This document shows, piece by piece, positions 39,668-50,300 of a DNA stretch of 64,000 nucleotides. Source of the DNA: DATFGK01 sp046712825 (GTDB lineage Bacteria > Actinomycetota > AC-67); the NCBI GenBank assembly GCA_046712825.1, contig JBKKCR010000084.1:1-64000 (forward strand). Reading direction: 5' to 3'. The notes beneath the pieces are model-generated. The model did not search any database and was not told the origin of the DNA. It saw only the letters and a program-made list of their open reading frames with translations. The translations under genes were made by a program, and so were the position numbers. How positions within the stretch are numbered: the first letter of the stretch is position 1; the number at the start of each line of letters is the position of its first letter.

Positions 39668-42286
39668 GTGAGCAAGGACCTTCCAACAGGCGTCGTGACC
39701 TTCATGTTCACGGACATCGAAGGGTCGACCAAGCTCGTTCGCGAGCTCGGCGACCGGTACGGCGACGTGCTTGCCGATCAACGCCGGATCCTCCGAGAGG
39801 TTTGGCTAACCTGGCGGGGCGTCGAGCGAAGCACGGAGGGCGATTCTTTCTTCATCGTGTTCCGTTCGGCTGCGGATGCCGTCGGAGCGGCCGCGGAGGC
39901 GCAGCGAAGGCTGGCTGCGCACGAGTGGCCGCACGGGTGCCGGGTTCGTGTGCGCATAGGCATGCATACCGGCGCGACGCTCGTCGTGGACGACGACTAC
40001 TTCGGCATCGACGTGAATCGCGCCGCGCGGATAGCCGGCACGAGCCACGGAGGGCAGGTCGTGCTCTCCCGTGCGACGCGCGATCTCCTCGATCCGCCGC
40101 CGGCGGGGATCGCGCTCAAGGACCTCGGCGAGCACCGCTTGAAGGACCTCGAGGAGCCGGAGTGGCTGTACCAGCTCGTCGGAGAAGGTCTGCCGGACGA
40201 ATTCCCCGCGCTCCGCAGCCTCGAAGTCCCAACGAATCTCCCGACCCCTGCAACTTCGCTGATCGGTCGCGCGGCCGAGGTCGCCGAGCTGGAGGCACTG
40301 CTCGAACGGGACGAAACGAGGCTCGTCACGTTGACCGGACCCGGCGGCGCCGGCAAGACCCGGCTCGCGATCGAGGCGGCCGCGCGCGTGCGCGAGCGCT
40401 TCGCGAACGGCGTCTTCTTCGTCTCGCTGGCGGCGGTGACCGACCCCGCGGATGTGCTCCCGACGATCGCTCACGTCCTCGGCGTGGAGATCGGATCCCG
40501 CAGGGTCGAAGAACGCCTGGCCGAAGACCTCCGGGTCCGATCGCTTCTTCTCGTGCTCGACAACTTCGAGCGCGTCGCGCGCGCTGCCCCGGGGATCGCA
40601 GCGCTTATCGCGGCGGCTCCTCGCCTGAAGGTTCTCGCGACGAGTCAGGCGTCCCTCCGGATCGGCGGGGAGCGCGAGTACGCCGTCGGTCCACTGGCGA
40701 CCTCCGCCGGCACCGGCGGCCCCGAGGCGATCGACGACTCACCCGCCGCCGCGCTATTCCTCGAGCGAGCGCGAGCGGTAAAGCCTTCCTTGCGCGTGAC
40801 GGCGGCGGATGCGGACGCCGTTCTCGAGATCTGCCGCAGGCTCGACGGGCTTCCTCTGGCGATCGAGCTGGCGGCCGCCCGGATGAAAACGCTTGCGCCG
40901 GGTCAGATCCTCCAACGGTTGGAAAGCCGGCTGACGCTTCTCAGGGGCGGTGCGCGAGACCTCCCTGCACGTCAGCAAACGCTGCGCGACACGATCGCGT
41001 GGAGCGTCGATCTCCTCGAGCCTCCGGCCGCTTCGCTCTTCCGACACTTCGCCGTCTTCTCGGGCGGGGCAACCATCGATGCGCTCGAGGGCGTGCTCTC
41101 AGGTGACGACGAGGATCCGCTCGGTGCGCTCGACGTGCTCGTCGACCACAACCTCATCATCGCGACCGAGGCACAGGAGAAGCGATTCGAGATGCTGCAG
41201 ACGATCCGCGAGTTCGCGCTGGATCTGTTCGAGGGCTCCGGCGATGCGGAGGATCTCCGGGGCGCGCACGCCTCGTACTTCGCGGGCTTCGCTGAACGGG
41301 CCGACGCGGAGCTACGCGGGGCGGCCCAGAGCGAATGGCGGGTTCGTATCGAGGCCGAGCTCGCGAACTTCCGCGCGGCGCTCGCGTGGTGTTTCGAGGA
41401 CGCTTCGCCGGGAGACCGGACCGTGCTCGGCGCGAGGCTCGCCGGAGCGCTCGGCTGGTTCTGGTACACGCACGCGGATGCGCTCGAGGGGTGTCGCTGG
41501 CTGGATCTCGCCCGGGAGAAGGTTCCGCACGCCGGCACAGAGCTGCGGGCCCGGGTCTTGGCGAGGCTCGGGGTGCTCCACGATCAGCGCGGAGACTTCG
41601 AGCCCGCCGCGCGGCTGTTCGAATCGGCCCTCGCCGCCTACCGGGAGCTCGGGGATCGGAGCGGGGTTGCGTCATCGCTCAACAGCTTGGGGTCGGCTGC
41701 CCGCAACGCCGGCGACATCCAGCGGGCCCGGACGTTCTTCGCGGAGAGCTTGTCGATAAGGCGCGCGATCGGGGATCCGGGCGGCGAAGCTTCCTCGACA
41801 CACAACCTCGCCGTGATCGCGCTCGACGACGGGGATGGAGAGAGCGCGCGCGAGATGTTCGAGCGATGCATCCGGCTGGACGAGGCGGCCGGAAACGATT
41901 GGGGAGTTGCGGTCGACGGGTGCGGCCTCGCCGACGCGCTGCTGCTCGTCGGTGAGATCGAAGCCGCGGAAGCCAAGGCGGTCGAGTCGCTTCACGCCCT
42001 CGCATCCATCGGGGAGCGCGACTGGATGGCGGAGGCGCTGTCGATCATGTCGGGGATCGCGGCTGCGCGCGGCGACTTCGTCCGCGCCGCCCGGCTCGCC
42101 GGTGCGGCTTGGGGAACATGGAGGACGATCGGTTTTCCCCCCGTCGGCAAAGACCTAGAGCGTCATCACAAGCATTCCTCGGCGGCACGGGCCGGGTTGC
42201 CGGCCGCGGAGTTCGAGCGGGCGCACCTCGAGGGAGAGGCGATGACATTCGACCAGGCGATCGAGTACGCGACGCGCGCTCGCTGA
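39668..42286 (+). CDS. Class III adenylyl/guanylyl cyclase-NTPase-TPR regulator
   Basis: 872 residues from a GTG five bases after the tRNA. Domain order: class III cyclase (about 8-170: FTDIEGST, TEGDSFFIVF, RIGMHTG, FGIDVNRAARIAG), AAA/NB-ARC-type NTPase (about 195-480: Walker A TLTGPGGAGKTRLA, Walker B LLLVLDNFE, then DGLPLAIELAAARM), and TPR repeats (about 560-850). It is a STAND-type signal ATPase joined to a cyclase. No DNA-binding domain is seen. The usual substrate-selecting Lys before GD is not obvious, so activity is uncertain. It may feed the Crp-like regulator at 51714-52373. Confidence 0.85.
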   Translation: MSKDLPTGVVTFMFTDIEGSTKLVRELGDRYGDVLADQRRILREVWLTWRGVERSTEGDSFFIVFRSAADAVGAAAEAQRRLAAHEWPHGCRVRVRIGMHTGATLVVDDDYFGIDVNRAARIAGTSHGGQVVLSRATRDLLDPPPAGIALKDLGEHRLKDLEEPEWLYQLVGEGLPDEFPALRSLEVPTNLPTPATSLIGRAAEVAELEALLERDETRLVTLTGPGGAGKTRLAIEAAARVRERFANGVFFVSLAAVTDPADVLPTIAHVLGVEIGSRRVEERLAEDLRVRSLLLVLDNFERVARAAPGIAALIAAAPRLKVLATSQASLRIGGEREYAVGPLATSAGTGGPEAIDDSPAAALFLERARAVKPSLRVTAADADAVLEICRRLDGLPLAIELAAARMKTLAPGQILQRLESRLTLLRGGARDLPARQQTLRDTIAWSVDLLEPPAASLFRHFAVFSGGATIDALEGVLSGDDEDPLGALDVLVDHNLIIATEAQEKRFEMLQTIREFALDLFEGSGDAEDLRGAHASYFAGFAERADAELRGAAQSEWRVRIEAELANFRAALAWCFEDASPGDRTVLGARLAGALGWFWYTHADALEGCRWLDLAREKVPHAGTELRARVLARLGVLHDQRGDFEPAARLFESALAAYRELGDRSGVASSLNSLGSAARNAGDIQRARTFFAESLSIRRAIGDPGGEASSTHNLAVIALDDGDGESAREMFERCIRLDEAAGNDWGVAVDGCGLADALLLVGEIEAAEAKAVESLHALASIGERDWMAEALSIMSGIAAARGDFVRAARLAGAAWGTWRTIGFPPVGKDLERHHKHSSAARAGLPAAEFERAHLEGEAMTFDQAIEYATRAR

Positions 42287-42313
42287 AGCGTTACCGCCCC
42301 GGCGAGTCCGTGA

Positions 42314-42910
42314 TTAGGCCGACAGATCGACCGTCCCGTGATCGCCGTAGGTCAGCTCAGTCTCAAATCCCCAATCCTCGTCGACGAAACGGCCGGAGGA
42401 CGTTCCAACTTTGAGTCCATCCGTGCCGAAGTCGAACGGTGAGTTCATCACACGTATCGGGCCCTGCTGATCGGCGCCTGTAAGAAGTTCCAGCTCCGCA
42501 GTCGCAAGAGTGCCGACGCTAAATGTGGGCTTCTTTCCGTCCTTGAAGTCGATCGGGACCTGCTTCACGCCCTTCACCGTGCCGTAGAGCGCCGCTAGGT
42601 CTGCGAACGTCCCGCCTGCTTTCCCCGTGAGGATCGTCTCGAGTGCGCTCCGCTGCTCCTCGCTGGCGGCGTCGTCGATGTAGAAGCCGGCCGTGATGTT
42701 GCCGGCGAACGGATTGCCCGACCACGAGAACGCGATGGCAACCTTGCGACCGCCCAGGTCGACGGATCCGTAGTTCCCTGTGGCGATGCTTATGCACTCG
42801 ATCGCGACGCAAGTCCCTTTGGTTGGGTCGCGACCGAAGATGCATGGGCACGGCGAGTCGCAGGGGCACGCCCCGGCCATTTCACCCTTGAGGACCCACT
42901 TCTCAGCCAT
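42314..42910 (-). CDS. DUF1326 domain protein
   Basis: 198 residues with the family's N-terminal cysteine cluster CPCDSPCPC (about residues 15-23), WSGNPFAGNITAGFYIDDAASEEQRSALETILTGKAGG and a beta-rich C-terminus. DUF1326 proteins are small, widespread and of unknown function; the clustered cysteines suggest metal binding. It has its own leader region of about 140 bases (42911-43049), in which I see no clear promoter. Confidence 0.8.
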   Translation of the reverse strand: MAEKWVLKGEMAGACPCDSPCPCIFGRDPTKGTCVAIECISIATGNYGSVDLGGRKVAIAFSWSGNPFAGNITAGFYIDDAASEEQRSALETILTGKAGGTFADLAALYGTVKGVKQVPIDFKDGKKPTFSVGTLATAELELLTGADQQGPIRVMNSPFDFGTDGLKVGTSSGRFVDEDWGFETELTYGDHGTVDLSA

Positions 42911-43049
42911 GGCTCCCTCCTTGACTCGCCCTCGAGGAGGGACGCTAACGCCCTAAGGCGGAGGCGTCAAAGGTGAGGCGTCGTTTCCGAGCTTCAAGCA
43001 AAGCCCGACTTTGACCGCCTCCTGGCCGCTGTTCTGGGCGAGGTTCCTG

Positions 43050-43856
43050 CTACAGATCCGGGATCGTGCGCGGGAGGAGCTCGAACGTCCAACCGCCGTC
43101 GACCTCGAGGAGTTTGCCGGTCACCCACGACGACGCGTCGGAGCACAGGTACAGCGCGGCCGCGGCGACGTCCTCGGGCGTGCCGTTCCGCTGGAGCAGC
43201 GTCCGATCGACCATCGTGTCGCGGATGGGGGTGCCTTTCTCCTCCATGTACCCGAGGTACCAGTTCAAAGCCCAGGTCTCGACGGCGCCGGGCAGGACGG
43301 CGTTCACCCGGATCTTCGGCGCGAGGTCGGATGCCATGAGCTTGGTGGCGTGCGCCATCGCGGCCTTCGCGGTGCCGTATGCGAGATACCCCCTCGACGC
43401 GTGGGCCCCGGCCATCGACCCGATGTTGAGGATCGCCCCGCCGCCGCGCCGGAGCATGTACGGCACCACGAGCCGGGAGAGCTCGACCGGCGCCGAGACG
43501 TTGAAGTGGAAGGCCCACTCCAGATGCTCTGCCTTTGTGTCCATGAAGGGGGCCGGAACCGCGCCGCCGGCGTTGTTGACCGCGATGTCGATCCCGCCGA
43601 GCTCGGCTACCGTCCGGTCCACCGCCGCCGAGAGCGCATCGAAGTCCATGACGTCGGTCGGGACCACGAGCGCCCGCCGGCCGTGCTCCCGGATCGCGGC
43701 CGCGACGCGTTCCAGATCGGCTTCCGTCCGAGCCAGCAGGGCCACGTCCGCCCCCGCCTCCGCGAAGGTCAGGGCGATGGCCGCGCCGATACCCTTGCCG
43801 GCGCCCGTCACGATCGCCACGCGGTCGGTCATCTGGAAGCGGTCGAGCAGCGCCAT
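43050..43856 (-). CDS. Short-chain dehydrogenase/reductase
   Basis: 268 residues from the ATG at 43856, which has AAGGAG six bases upstream; an ATG at 43886 is also in frame. Classical SDR motifs: VTGAGKGIG, NNAGG, catalytic Ser in NIGSMAG, YGTAK. A FabG-like close NLS/D pattern (LEVDGGW) ends the protein. Substrate unknown. It is divergent from the small hypothetical gene at 44004. Confidence 0.85.
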   Translation of the reverse strand: MALLDRFQMTDRVAIVTGAGKGIGAAIALTFAEAGADVALLARTEADLERVAAAIREHGRRALVVPTDVMDFDALSAAVDRTVAELGGIDIAVNNAGGAVPAPFMDTKAEHLEWAFHFNVSAPVELSRLVVPYMLRRGGGAILNIGSMAGAHASRGYLAYGTAKAAMAHATKLMASDLAPKIRVNAVLPGAVETWALNWYLGYMEEKGTPIRDTMVDRTLLQRNGTPEDVAAAALYLCSDASSWVTGKLLEVDGGWTFELLPRTIPDL

Positions 43857-43937
43857 ATCCGGCTCCTTGGTCGCGGGGTCGGCCACTGATACACGACCCC
43901 GGCGCCATATTGCACCTCATGTGTGGAAAAGAACCCC

Positions 43938-43967
43938 TTGACGGGGGTGCCCGTAGGAGAGTGAAAT
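43938..43967 (+). promoter_or_regulatory. Predicted promoter for the gene at 44004
   Basis: TTGACG (43938-43943), 18 bases, TGAAAT (43962-43967): 5/6 and 4/6 of the vegetative consensus. Transcription would begin near 43974, giving a 30-base leader with GGAGGGG before the GTG at 44004. Confidence 0.45.
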
Positions 43968-44003
43968 CATCCGGCACATCTCGGTGTGGGGACTGGAGGG
44001 GCA

Positions 44004-44483
44004 GTGGCGATAGAGATCGGGGAGATCACGCTACCCCGTAAACCGTTCACCGATGTGCACGAGCTCGTCTACCTTTTCCACAGCTGGCAGCTGATCCTCG
44101 ATGCAGAGAACATCCCCGAGGCTCTCCGGCCGCTCCAGTCCATCCCCGAGCACCTCGCGGCGACGATGACACAGGCGCTCACGGACGCTCAGGCGCAGCT
44201 CGAGTCCGCCCAGGCCGGCACCGATATCGCCCTGCGGTTCCCGGCGACCCCCGAGTTCTCCGAGCTCATGCGGTGGGGATGGGACCAGCTCAACCAAGTC
44301 GAAGCGTCGCTTGAAGAAGAGGCCTTGCACGAGACTTGGGTGCGTGCGATGCAGCTCGCCAAGGATTTCGTCGGCGCCGCGCTCGAGCAGTTGAGCTTCG
44401 AGCAGATAGGGTCGCCCAGTCGGACTGAGTCAGGGCAGAAGCACGATCTTTCCGAGGGCCTTCCGCTCCAGCAGGTCGTTTAG
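44004..44483 (+). CDS. Hypothetical protein, helical
   Basis: 159 residues from the GTG at 44004 with GGAGGGG just upstream. The protein is predicted helical and acidic (FTDVHELVYLFHSWQLILDAENIPEALRPLQSIPEHLAATMTQALTDAQAQLE) with no membrane segment. I do not recognise the family. It overlaps the quinone oxidoreductase gene tail-to-tail by 54 bases; the last part of the protein (SRTESGQKHDLSEGLPL) lies in that overlap and may be poorly conserved. Confidence 0.6.
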   Translation: MAIEIGEITLPRKPFTDVHELVYLFHSWQLILDAENIPEALRPLQSIPEHLAATMTQALTDAQAQLESAQAGTDIALRFPATPEFSELMRWGWDQLNQVEASLEEEALHETWVRAMQLAKDFVGAALEQLSFEQIGSPSRTESGQKHDLSEGLPLQQVV

Positions 44484-45401
44484 CGCGTCCGCCGCCCGCT
44501 CCAGCGGATAGCCGGCCGAGATGTGCGGGTCGATCTTTCCCTGGGCGTGCCATCCGAACAGCTCGGCGAGGAGCTCGCGGTTGCGGCCGGGGTCGCGGGT
44601 GACGAACGCTCCCCAGAACACCCCGATGACCGAGCACGACTTGAGCAGGATCAGGTTGAGCGGCACGCTCGGGATCCCCGCAACGAAACCGATCACGAGA
44701 TAGCGGCCGTTCCACGCCATGCCTCGTACGGCCGCCTCGGCGTGATCTCCGCCGACCGGGTCGAACACCACATCGACCCCGGAGCCTCCGGTGAGATCCT
44801 TGATCCGGGTACGAAGGTCCTCGGTCGCGTAGTTGATCGTTTCGGCGGCGCCTCGTTCCCGGCACAGTTCGAGCTTCTCCTCCGAGGACGCGACGGCGAT
44901 GACGCGGGCGCCGATCACCGAGCCGACCTCGACGGCCGCCAGACCGGTACCCCCGGCGGCGCCGAGCACGAGCAGCGTCTGACCGGCTTCGAGCGGGGCG
45001 CGATCCCGGAGCGCGTACTGCGCGGTCCCGTAGGTGAACAGGAGTGCAGACCCGGCGGGGAAGTCCATGCCGTCGGGCAGCGGGACGAGCCGTTCCGCGT
45101 CGGTCACCACTTCCTCGGCGAAGCCGCCGTAACCGGTGACGGCGATCACGCGGTCGCCGGGCCGTACGGAGGTCACACCCTCACCGACGCGCGCGACGAC
45201 GCCGGCGACCTCGCCACCAGGTGAGAAAGGCATCGGCGGTTTGAACTGATAGCGGCCTTCGATCATCAGCGTGTCCGGGAAGTTGACCCCGCATGACTTC
45301 ACGCTGATGACGACTTGTCCCGATCCGGGCTGCGGGGACGGAACGTTATCGAGGACGAGCGAGGACGGAGGACCGAACGCTCTGCAAAGTACCGCGCGCA
45401 T
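44430..45401 (-). CDS. NADPH:quinone oxidoreductase-like MDR protein
   Basis: 323 residues of the zinc-free medium-chain dehydrogenase type: MRAVLCRAFGPPSSLVLDNVPSPQPG, GVNFPDTLMIEGRYQ, PGGEVAGVV, GYGGFAEEV, and the nucleotide loop LVLGAAGGTGLAAVEVG. The C-terminal part follows crotonyl/quinone reductases. Reductants are NADPH and electrophilic quinones or enoyl groups. It lies five bases downstream of the SLC13-type transporter gene, on the same strand, so the two may form an operon. Confidence 0.85.
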   Translation of the reverse strand: MRAVLCRAFGPPSSLVLDNVPSPQPGSGQVVISVKSCGVNFPDTLMIEGRYQFKPPMPFSPGGEVAGVVARVGEGVTSVRPGDRVIAVTGYGGFAEEVVTDAERLVPLPDGMDFPAGSALLFTYGTAQYALRDRAPLEAGQTLLVLGAAGGTGLAAVEVGSVIGARVIAVASSEEKLELCRERGAAETINYATEDLRTRIKDLTGGSGVDVVFDPVGGDHAEAAVRGMAWNGRYLVIGFVAGIPSVPLNLILLKSCSVIGVFWGAFVTRDPGRNRELLAELFGWHAQGKIDPHISAGYPLERAADALNDLLERKALGKIVLLP

Positions 45402-45406
45402 GTGAG

Positions 45407-47200
45407 TTACCGCAGTGGGAAGAAGATCGGGACGAGCACGAGCACGGCAACGGCCGTCGCGATCGTCAGCGGCGCGCCGAGGCGCGAGAAATCACGATAC
45501 CGGTAGCCGCCCATCCCCCATACGAGCGTGTTCGCCTGGTAGCCGATCGGGGTGAGGAAGGACAGCGTCGCTCCGAAGAGGATCACGATCGCAAAGGGGC
45601 GGAACTGGAGCCCGGCGGTCTGCGCGGTGGCCATCGCGATCGGGAACATCAACACCGCCGCTGCGTTGTTCGAAAGAAGTTCGGTCATCATCATCGTTGC
45701 GATCAAGACGCCGCCGAGGATCCCCACGTCCCCGAGCGGCTGGAAGCCCTTCACGATCAGATCGGCGATATCCCGTGCCAGCCCGCTTTCCGCCATCGCT
45801 ATGCCCAGCCCGAAAGACGTTGCCATCAGGAGGATGACGTCGAGATCGACCGATCGTTTCGCCTCCGCGGGTGTGATGACCCCGAAGATCACCAGCGCCA
45901 TCGCGATAACCAAGGAAGTCTGCAGAAGGTTCAGCAGCCCTGCGCCGGCGACGCCGATCATGGCGACCGTCAGGAGCTGGACGATCCACGCCTTCTCCTT
46001 GCGCTGGGGCACCCTGCCGAACAGTGGAGTTACGACCAGGAAGTCCGGATGGTCGGTCCACCGGTACCAGAAGCCCGGATCCGCCACGATGACCAGCACG
46101 TCTCCGGTGCGCAGCCGCACATCACCGAGCTTGCCGGGGATACGCTGACCAGACCGATGGATCGCGAGAACGGCTCCGCCGTAGTGACTCCGGAAATCGG
46201 CCTCCTTGAGCGTCCCGCCGACGAGCGGGGAGCTCTCGCCGACGACTGCCTCGAAGAACCGGCGCTCGAGACTCTTCCCGACCGTTGTGAAATGACGTTC
46301 TTCCGCCGACGCCAGGCCTGGCGTCCTCTGTAGGTCGAGCACCCGGGCCACGTTCCCGGCGAACGTGAGCCGGTCGCCTTCCACGAGTATCTCCTCCGGC
46401 GACACCGGGGCGATCGTACGCCGGTCTCGCTCGATCTCGATAAGGAACACGCCCTGAAGGTTGCGGAGCCCGGCTTCGGCGACGGACTTGCCGGCGAGAG
46501 GACTCTGCGCCGCGACGACCATCTCGACGGTGAACTCACGCATGGTCCTCAGTGACTCGTTCGGCGCGCTGCGGACCGGAAGGAGCCGAGGAGCCAGGAG
46601 CACGATCAGCGTCACCCCGATGATCGCGATCGGGACGCCGGCCGGCGAGATCTCGAAAACATCGAGCGGCTTGAGCCCTGCGTCGCGCAGCAAGCCCGAC
46701 ACCACAAGATTCGTCGACGTACCGACGAGCGTCATGCAGCCGCCGAAGATCACCGCATATGAAAGCGGCATCAGGTACCGCGATGCCGAGCGACCGCTGC
46801 GCTCGCACCACGCAAGCACGCGAGGCGCCAGCATGGCAACGAGCGGCGTGTTCGCGATGAACGCGGAGACGGCCATCGACGGATAAGCGATGCGCGAGAG
46901 TTGTCGGCGATGGGCGAGACGCGTGTCGTCGGAGGCGGCCTTAGAGCCGAGCGCCCGTGATGTGAGCCCGTCGAGCGCGCCGGTGACCTCGGCCGCGCCG
47001 GCGAGGATGTAGAGGGCGGCGACGGTCACCGGCGCTTCGTTGGCGAAGCCGGCAAGCGCCCCCTTCTCGTCGATCACGCCGGCCACCAGAAGGGTTGTGA
47101 CGGCACCCCCCATCACCAGCGGCGGGGGGAAGCGATCCAGGGCCAGCAGGACGATCGTCGTCAGGGTCACCACGAGAGTCACCCAGGCATCGGCGCTCAT
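45407..47200 (-). CDS. SLC13/DASS-type anion permease with two RCK-C domains
   Basis: 597 residues. An N-terminal transport half (TVVVTL... to about residue 210, with NTPLVAMLAPRV and GTSTNLVVSG) and a C-terminal transport half (about 400-597, with SNNAAAVLMFPIAMA and TPIGYQANTLV) flank two TrkA-C/RCK-C regulatory domains (about 215-290 and 305-390). This split arrangement is typical of sulfate or dicarboxylate permeases of the SLT/CitT family. It could supply sulfate for the cysH-sir operon, but there is no direct link. Divergent from the kinase gene. Confidence 0.8.
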   Translation of the reverse strand: MSADAWVTLVVTLTTIVLLALDRFPPPLVMGGAVTTLLVAGVIDEKGALAGFANEAPVTVAALYILAGAAEVTGALDGLTSRALGSKAASDDTRLAHRRQLSRIAYPSMAVSAFIANTPLVAMLAPRVLAWCERSGRSASRYLMPLSYAVIFGGCMTLVGTSTNLVVSGLLRDAGLKPLDVFEISPAGVPIAIIGVTLIVLLAPRLLPVRSAPNESLRTMREFTVEMVVAAQSPLAGKSVAEAGLRNLQGVFLIEIERDRRTIAPVSPEEILVEGDRLTFAGNVARVLDLQRTPGLASAEERHFTTVGKSLERRFFEAVVGESSPLVGGTLKEADFRSHYGGAVLAIHRSGQRIPGKLGDVRLRTGDVLVIVADPGFWYRWTDHPDFLVVTPLFGRVPQRKEKAWIVQLLTVAMIGVAGAGLLNLLQTSLVIAMALVIFGVITPAEAKRSVDLDVILLMATSFGLGIAMAESGLARDIADLIVKGFQPLGDVGILGGVLIATMMMTELLSNNAAAVLMFPIAMATAQTAGLQFRPFAIVILFGATLSFLTPIGYQANTLVWGMGGYRYRDFSRLGAPLTIATAVAVLVLVPIFFPLR

Positions 47201-47319
47201 GGGCGGGAAGCGTACCCGTACGGGAGGCTTTGTCGGCCAGGTGGGCGCAGGCGATGTCTTTCGGAGAGACCGGCGAGAGCCCCGGAAGGGCTCCCTCGTT
47301 GTTTAGACTCCTTGGGCCG

Positions 47320-50300
47320 ATGAACTGCCCGTCCTGCACGGCAACGAACCCCGACGACGCTTCCTTCTGCGGGAGCTGCGGGACGCCGCTCGCACCCGAA
47401 GGCCCCTGTCCGCGGTGCAACCGGACGAATCCACTCGATCTGAAGTTCTGCCGGGGATGCGGGTACCGGCTCGGCGCCGCCGAGCCTGCACGGCAACCCA
47501 GTCTTCCCTCCGCGTTCGCGGGAGGCCGGTACAAGGTCGAGCGCTTCCTCGGCGAGGGGGGCCGCAAGCGGGTGTTCCTCGCTCACGACTCGCGACTCGA
47601 GCGCGACGTCGCGCTGGCGCTCATCAAGACCGAGGGGCTCGACCAATCCGGGCTCGACCGGGTCCGCTTCGAGGCGCAGGCGATGGCCCGCCTCGGGGAC
47701 CATCAGAACATCGTGACCGTCTTCGACGTGGTGGAGGAGGACGGCTCTATGTATCTGGTGTGTCAGTACATGAGCGGCGGATCGGTTGAAGATCTCATCG
47801 CCGCCGCGGACGGCCGCGGGCTGCCCTTGGAAGACACGGTGCGCATCGGCGGCCAGGTCGCGCACGCCCTCGAGCACGCGCACGGCCGTGGCGTCGTCCA
47901 CCGGGATGTGAAGCCGGGGAACGTTTGGCTCCAAGAGAACGGCAGCGCACGTCTGGGCGACTTCGGGCTCGCGGTCGCCCTCGACCGATCGCGGCTCACC
48001 GCGGAGGGCATGATGCTCGGCACCGTCGCGTACATGGCGCCGGAGCAAGCCATGGGGCGGCCCCCCGACGCCCGGAGCGACCTGTATTCGCTCGGCGCGA
48101 TGCTCTACGAGATGCTGACCGGACGTCCGCCGTTCCTCGGCGACGAAGCCGTCGCGATCATCTCGCAGCACATCGGTACCGCTCCGGTCGCGCCGTCGTG
48201 GCACACCCCCGACGTACCACCGGCCCTCGAGCGGTTGGTGCTGGGATTGCTCGCGAAGGATCCCGAGAAGCGGCTCCAGTCGGCGACCGAGGTCCGCGAC
48301 GCGCTCGTCAAGATCGCGACGGCCACCACCACGGCCGGTCCATCCGCCGCGGCGCGCGAGGAGGCGAACCCGCTCGACCGGCTCGCCGGCGGCGTCTTCG
48401 TCGGGCGCGAACGAGAGATGGACGATCTACGCGCCGGCTTGGACGACGCGCTCTCGGGTCGAGGACGTCTCTTGCTCCTCATGGGAGAGCCGGGGATCGG
48501 CAAGACGCGCATGGCCGACGAGCTCACCACCTACGCCAGGTTGCGCGGCGCGCAGGTCTTGGTGGGTCGCTGCTACGAAGGCGAAGGCGCGCCGGCGTAC
48601 TGGCCGTGGGTCCAGGTGATCCGCGCGTTCATCCACGACCGCGACGCCGCGGCGCTCACGTCGGTCATGGGCACCGGCGCGCCGGAGATCGCCCAGATCG
48701 TTTCGGACGTTCGCGAACGGATCCCGGACCTGCCCGAGCCGCCGGCGCTCGACCCAGAGCAAGCCCGGTTCCGCCTCTTCGATGCGATCGCAACGTTCCT
48801 CAAGAGCGCCTCCCGCGCGCAGCCGCTCGTGATCGTGCTCGACGACCTGCATTGGGCCGACAAGCCGACGCTGCTATTGCTCCAATTCCTCGCGCGAGAG
48901 CTGCGCTCGAGCAGGCTGCTGGTGCTCGGCACCTATCGGGATGTGGAGCTCCGGCGCCAGCATCCGCTGGCTCAGGCACTCGCCGAGCTCGCCCGCGAGC
49001 AGGTGAGCCAGCGGGTGATATTGCGAGGGCTCATGGTGGACGACGTAGCGCGCTTCATCGAGATGACGTGCGGCGTGCAACCCCCGCCCGAGCTCGTTCG
49101 AGCGGTTCACCGCGAGACGGAGGGAAACCCGTTCTTCGTCGCGGAGATCGTGCGTCTCCTCGCCAGCGAAGGGAAATTCGAGGATCCCGGGGAGAGCTCG
49201 TGGAGTCTGAGCATCCCTCAGAGCGTGCGGGAGGTGATCGGCCGCCGGCTCGATCAGCTCTCGGAGAAGACCAACGCGCTGCTGTCTATCGCTGCCGTCG
49301 CCGGGCGCGAGTTTCCGCTCGGGGTCGTTCAAGCGGTGAGCGACCTCGATCCGGCATCGGTGATGGACGCGGTCGACGAGGCACGCGCCGCTCGTGTGAT
49401 CGGAGAGGCGCCTCGATCGGTTGATCGTTACATCTTCTCGCACGCGTTGATCCGCGAGACCTTGTACGAGGAGATCCCGACGACGCGCCGCGTGATGCTC
49501 CATCGGCGGATGGGTGAGACGCTCGAGATGCTGTACGGGGAACGCAACACCGCGAATCTTTCGGAGCTTGCTTACCACTTCCTCGAGGCCGCTCCGGGCG
49601 GGGACGTCGGCAAGGCCATCGACTACGCGAGCGCCGCGGCGAAGCGTGCGACCGAGCTTCTCGCCTACGAGGAAGCGGCGCGTCACTACCAGAGGGCCAT
49701 CGAGGCGATGTCGCTGCTCGAAACGCCCGACGAGGCTCTGCGGTGCCGGTTCTTGCTGGCGCTCGGCGACGCGCAGCGACGGTCCGGCGACGTCGACGCC
49801 GCCCGAGCGGCCTTCTTCGACGCGGCAGCCCGCTCTCGCAAGATCGGCGACGCACCCTCCCTCGCCGAAGCGGCGATCGGCTTGCAAGCCGGTGCCGCGT
49901 TCGGTCAGGTGGACGAGAAGCGAGTGGTGATCCTCGAGCAGGCGATCGAGGCGATCGGCGAAAACGATCTCGCGCTCCGTTCTCGTCTCCTCGGCCACCT
50001 GGCTCGCGCGCTGTACTTCTCCGACGATTTCGAGCCCGTGCGCGCGTTGGGCGATCAGACTGTGGCCGTGGCCGAGTCGGCCGATGATCCGGTGGCGCTC
50101 GCCGAGGCGCTCAGTACTCGCGCGTACGTCTTGTGGGCGGTCGAGCCGCCTGAGGCTCGTGAGGCGGCCGGCGGCAGGATCGCCGACATCGCTCGCCGCG
50201 TCGGTGATGTCGAGCTCGAGCTGGACGGGTTGATGTGGCGGATCATCGCGTTCACCGATATGGGTGACCTCGCCCGCTCGAAGGCGGCGATCGACGAATA

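Noticed and set aside
42960..43022. Inverted repeat GGAGGCGTCAA / TTGACCGCCTCC
   Set aside because: The arms differ by one base and are 40 bases apart; too weak for a terminator call.
47215..47224. CCCGTACGGG palindrome between the SLC13 and kinase genes
   Set aside because: Ten bases only and not repeated elsewhere; may be chance in GC-rich DNA, so not listed as an operator.
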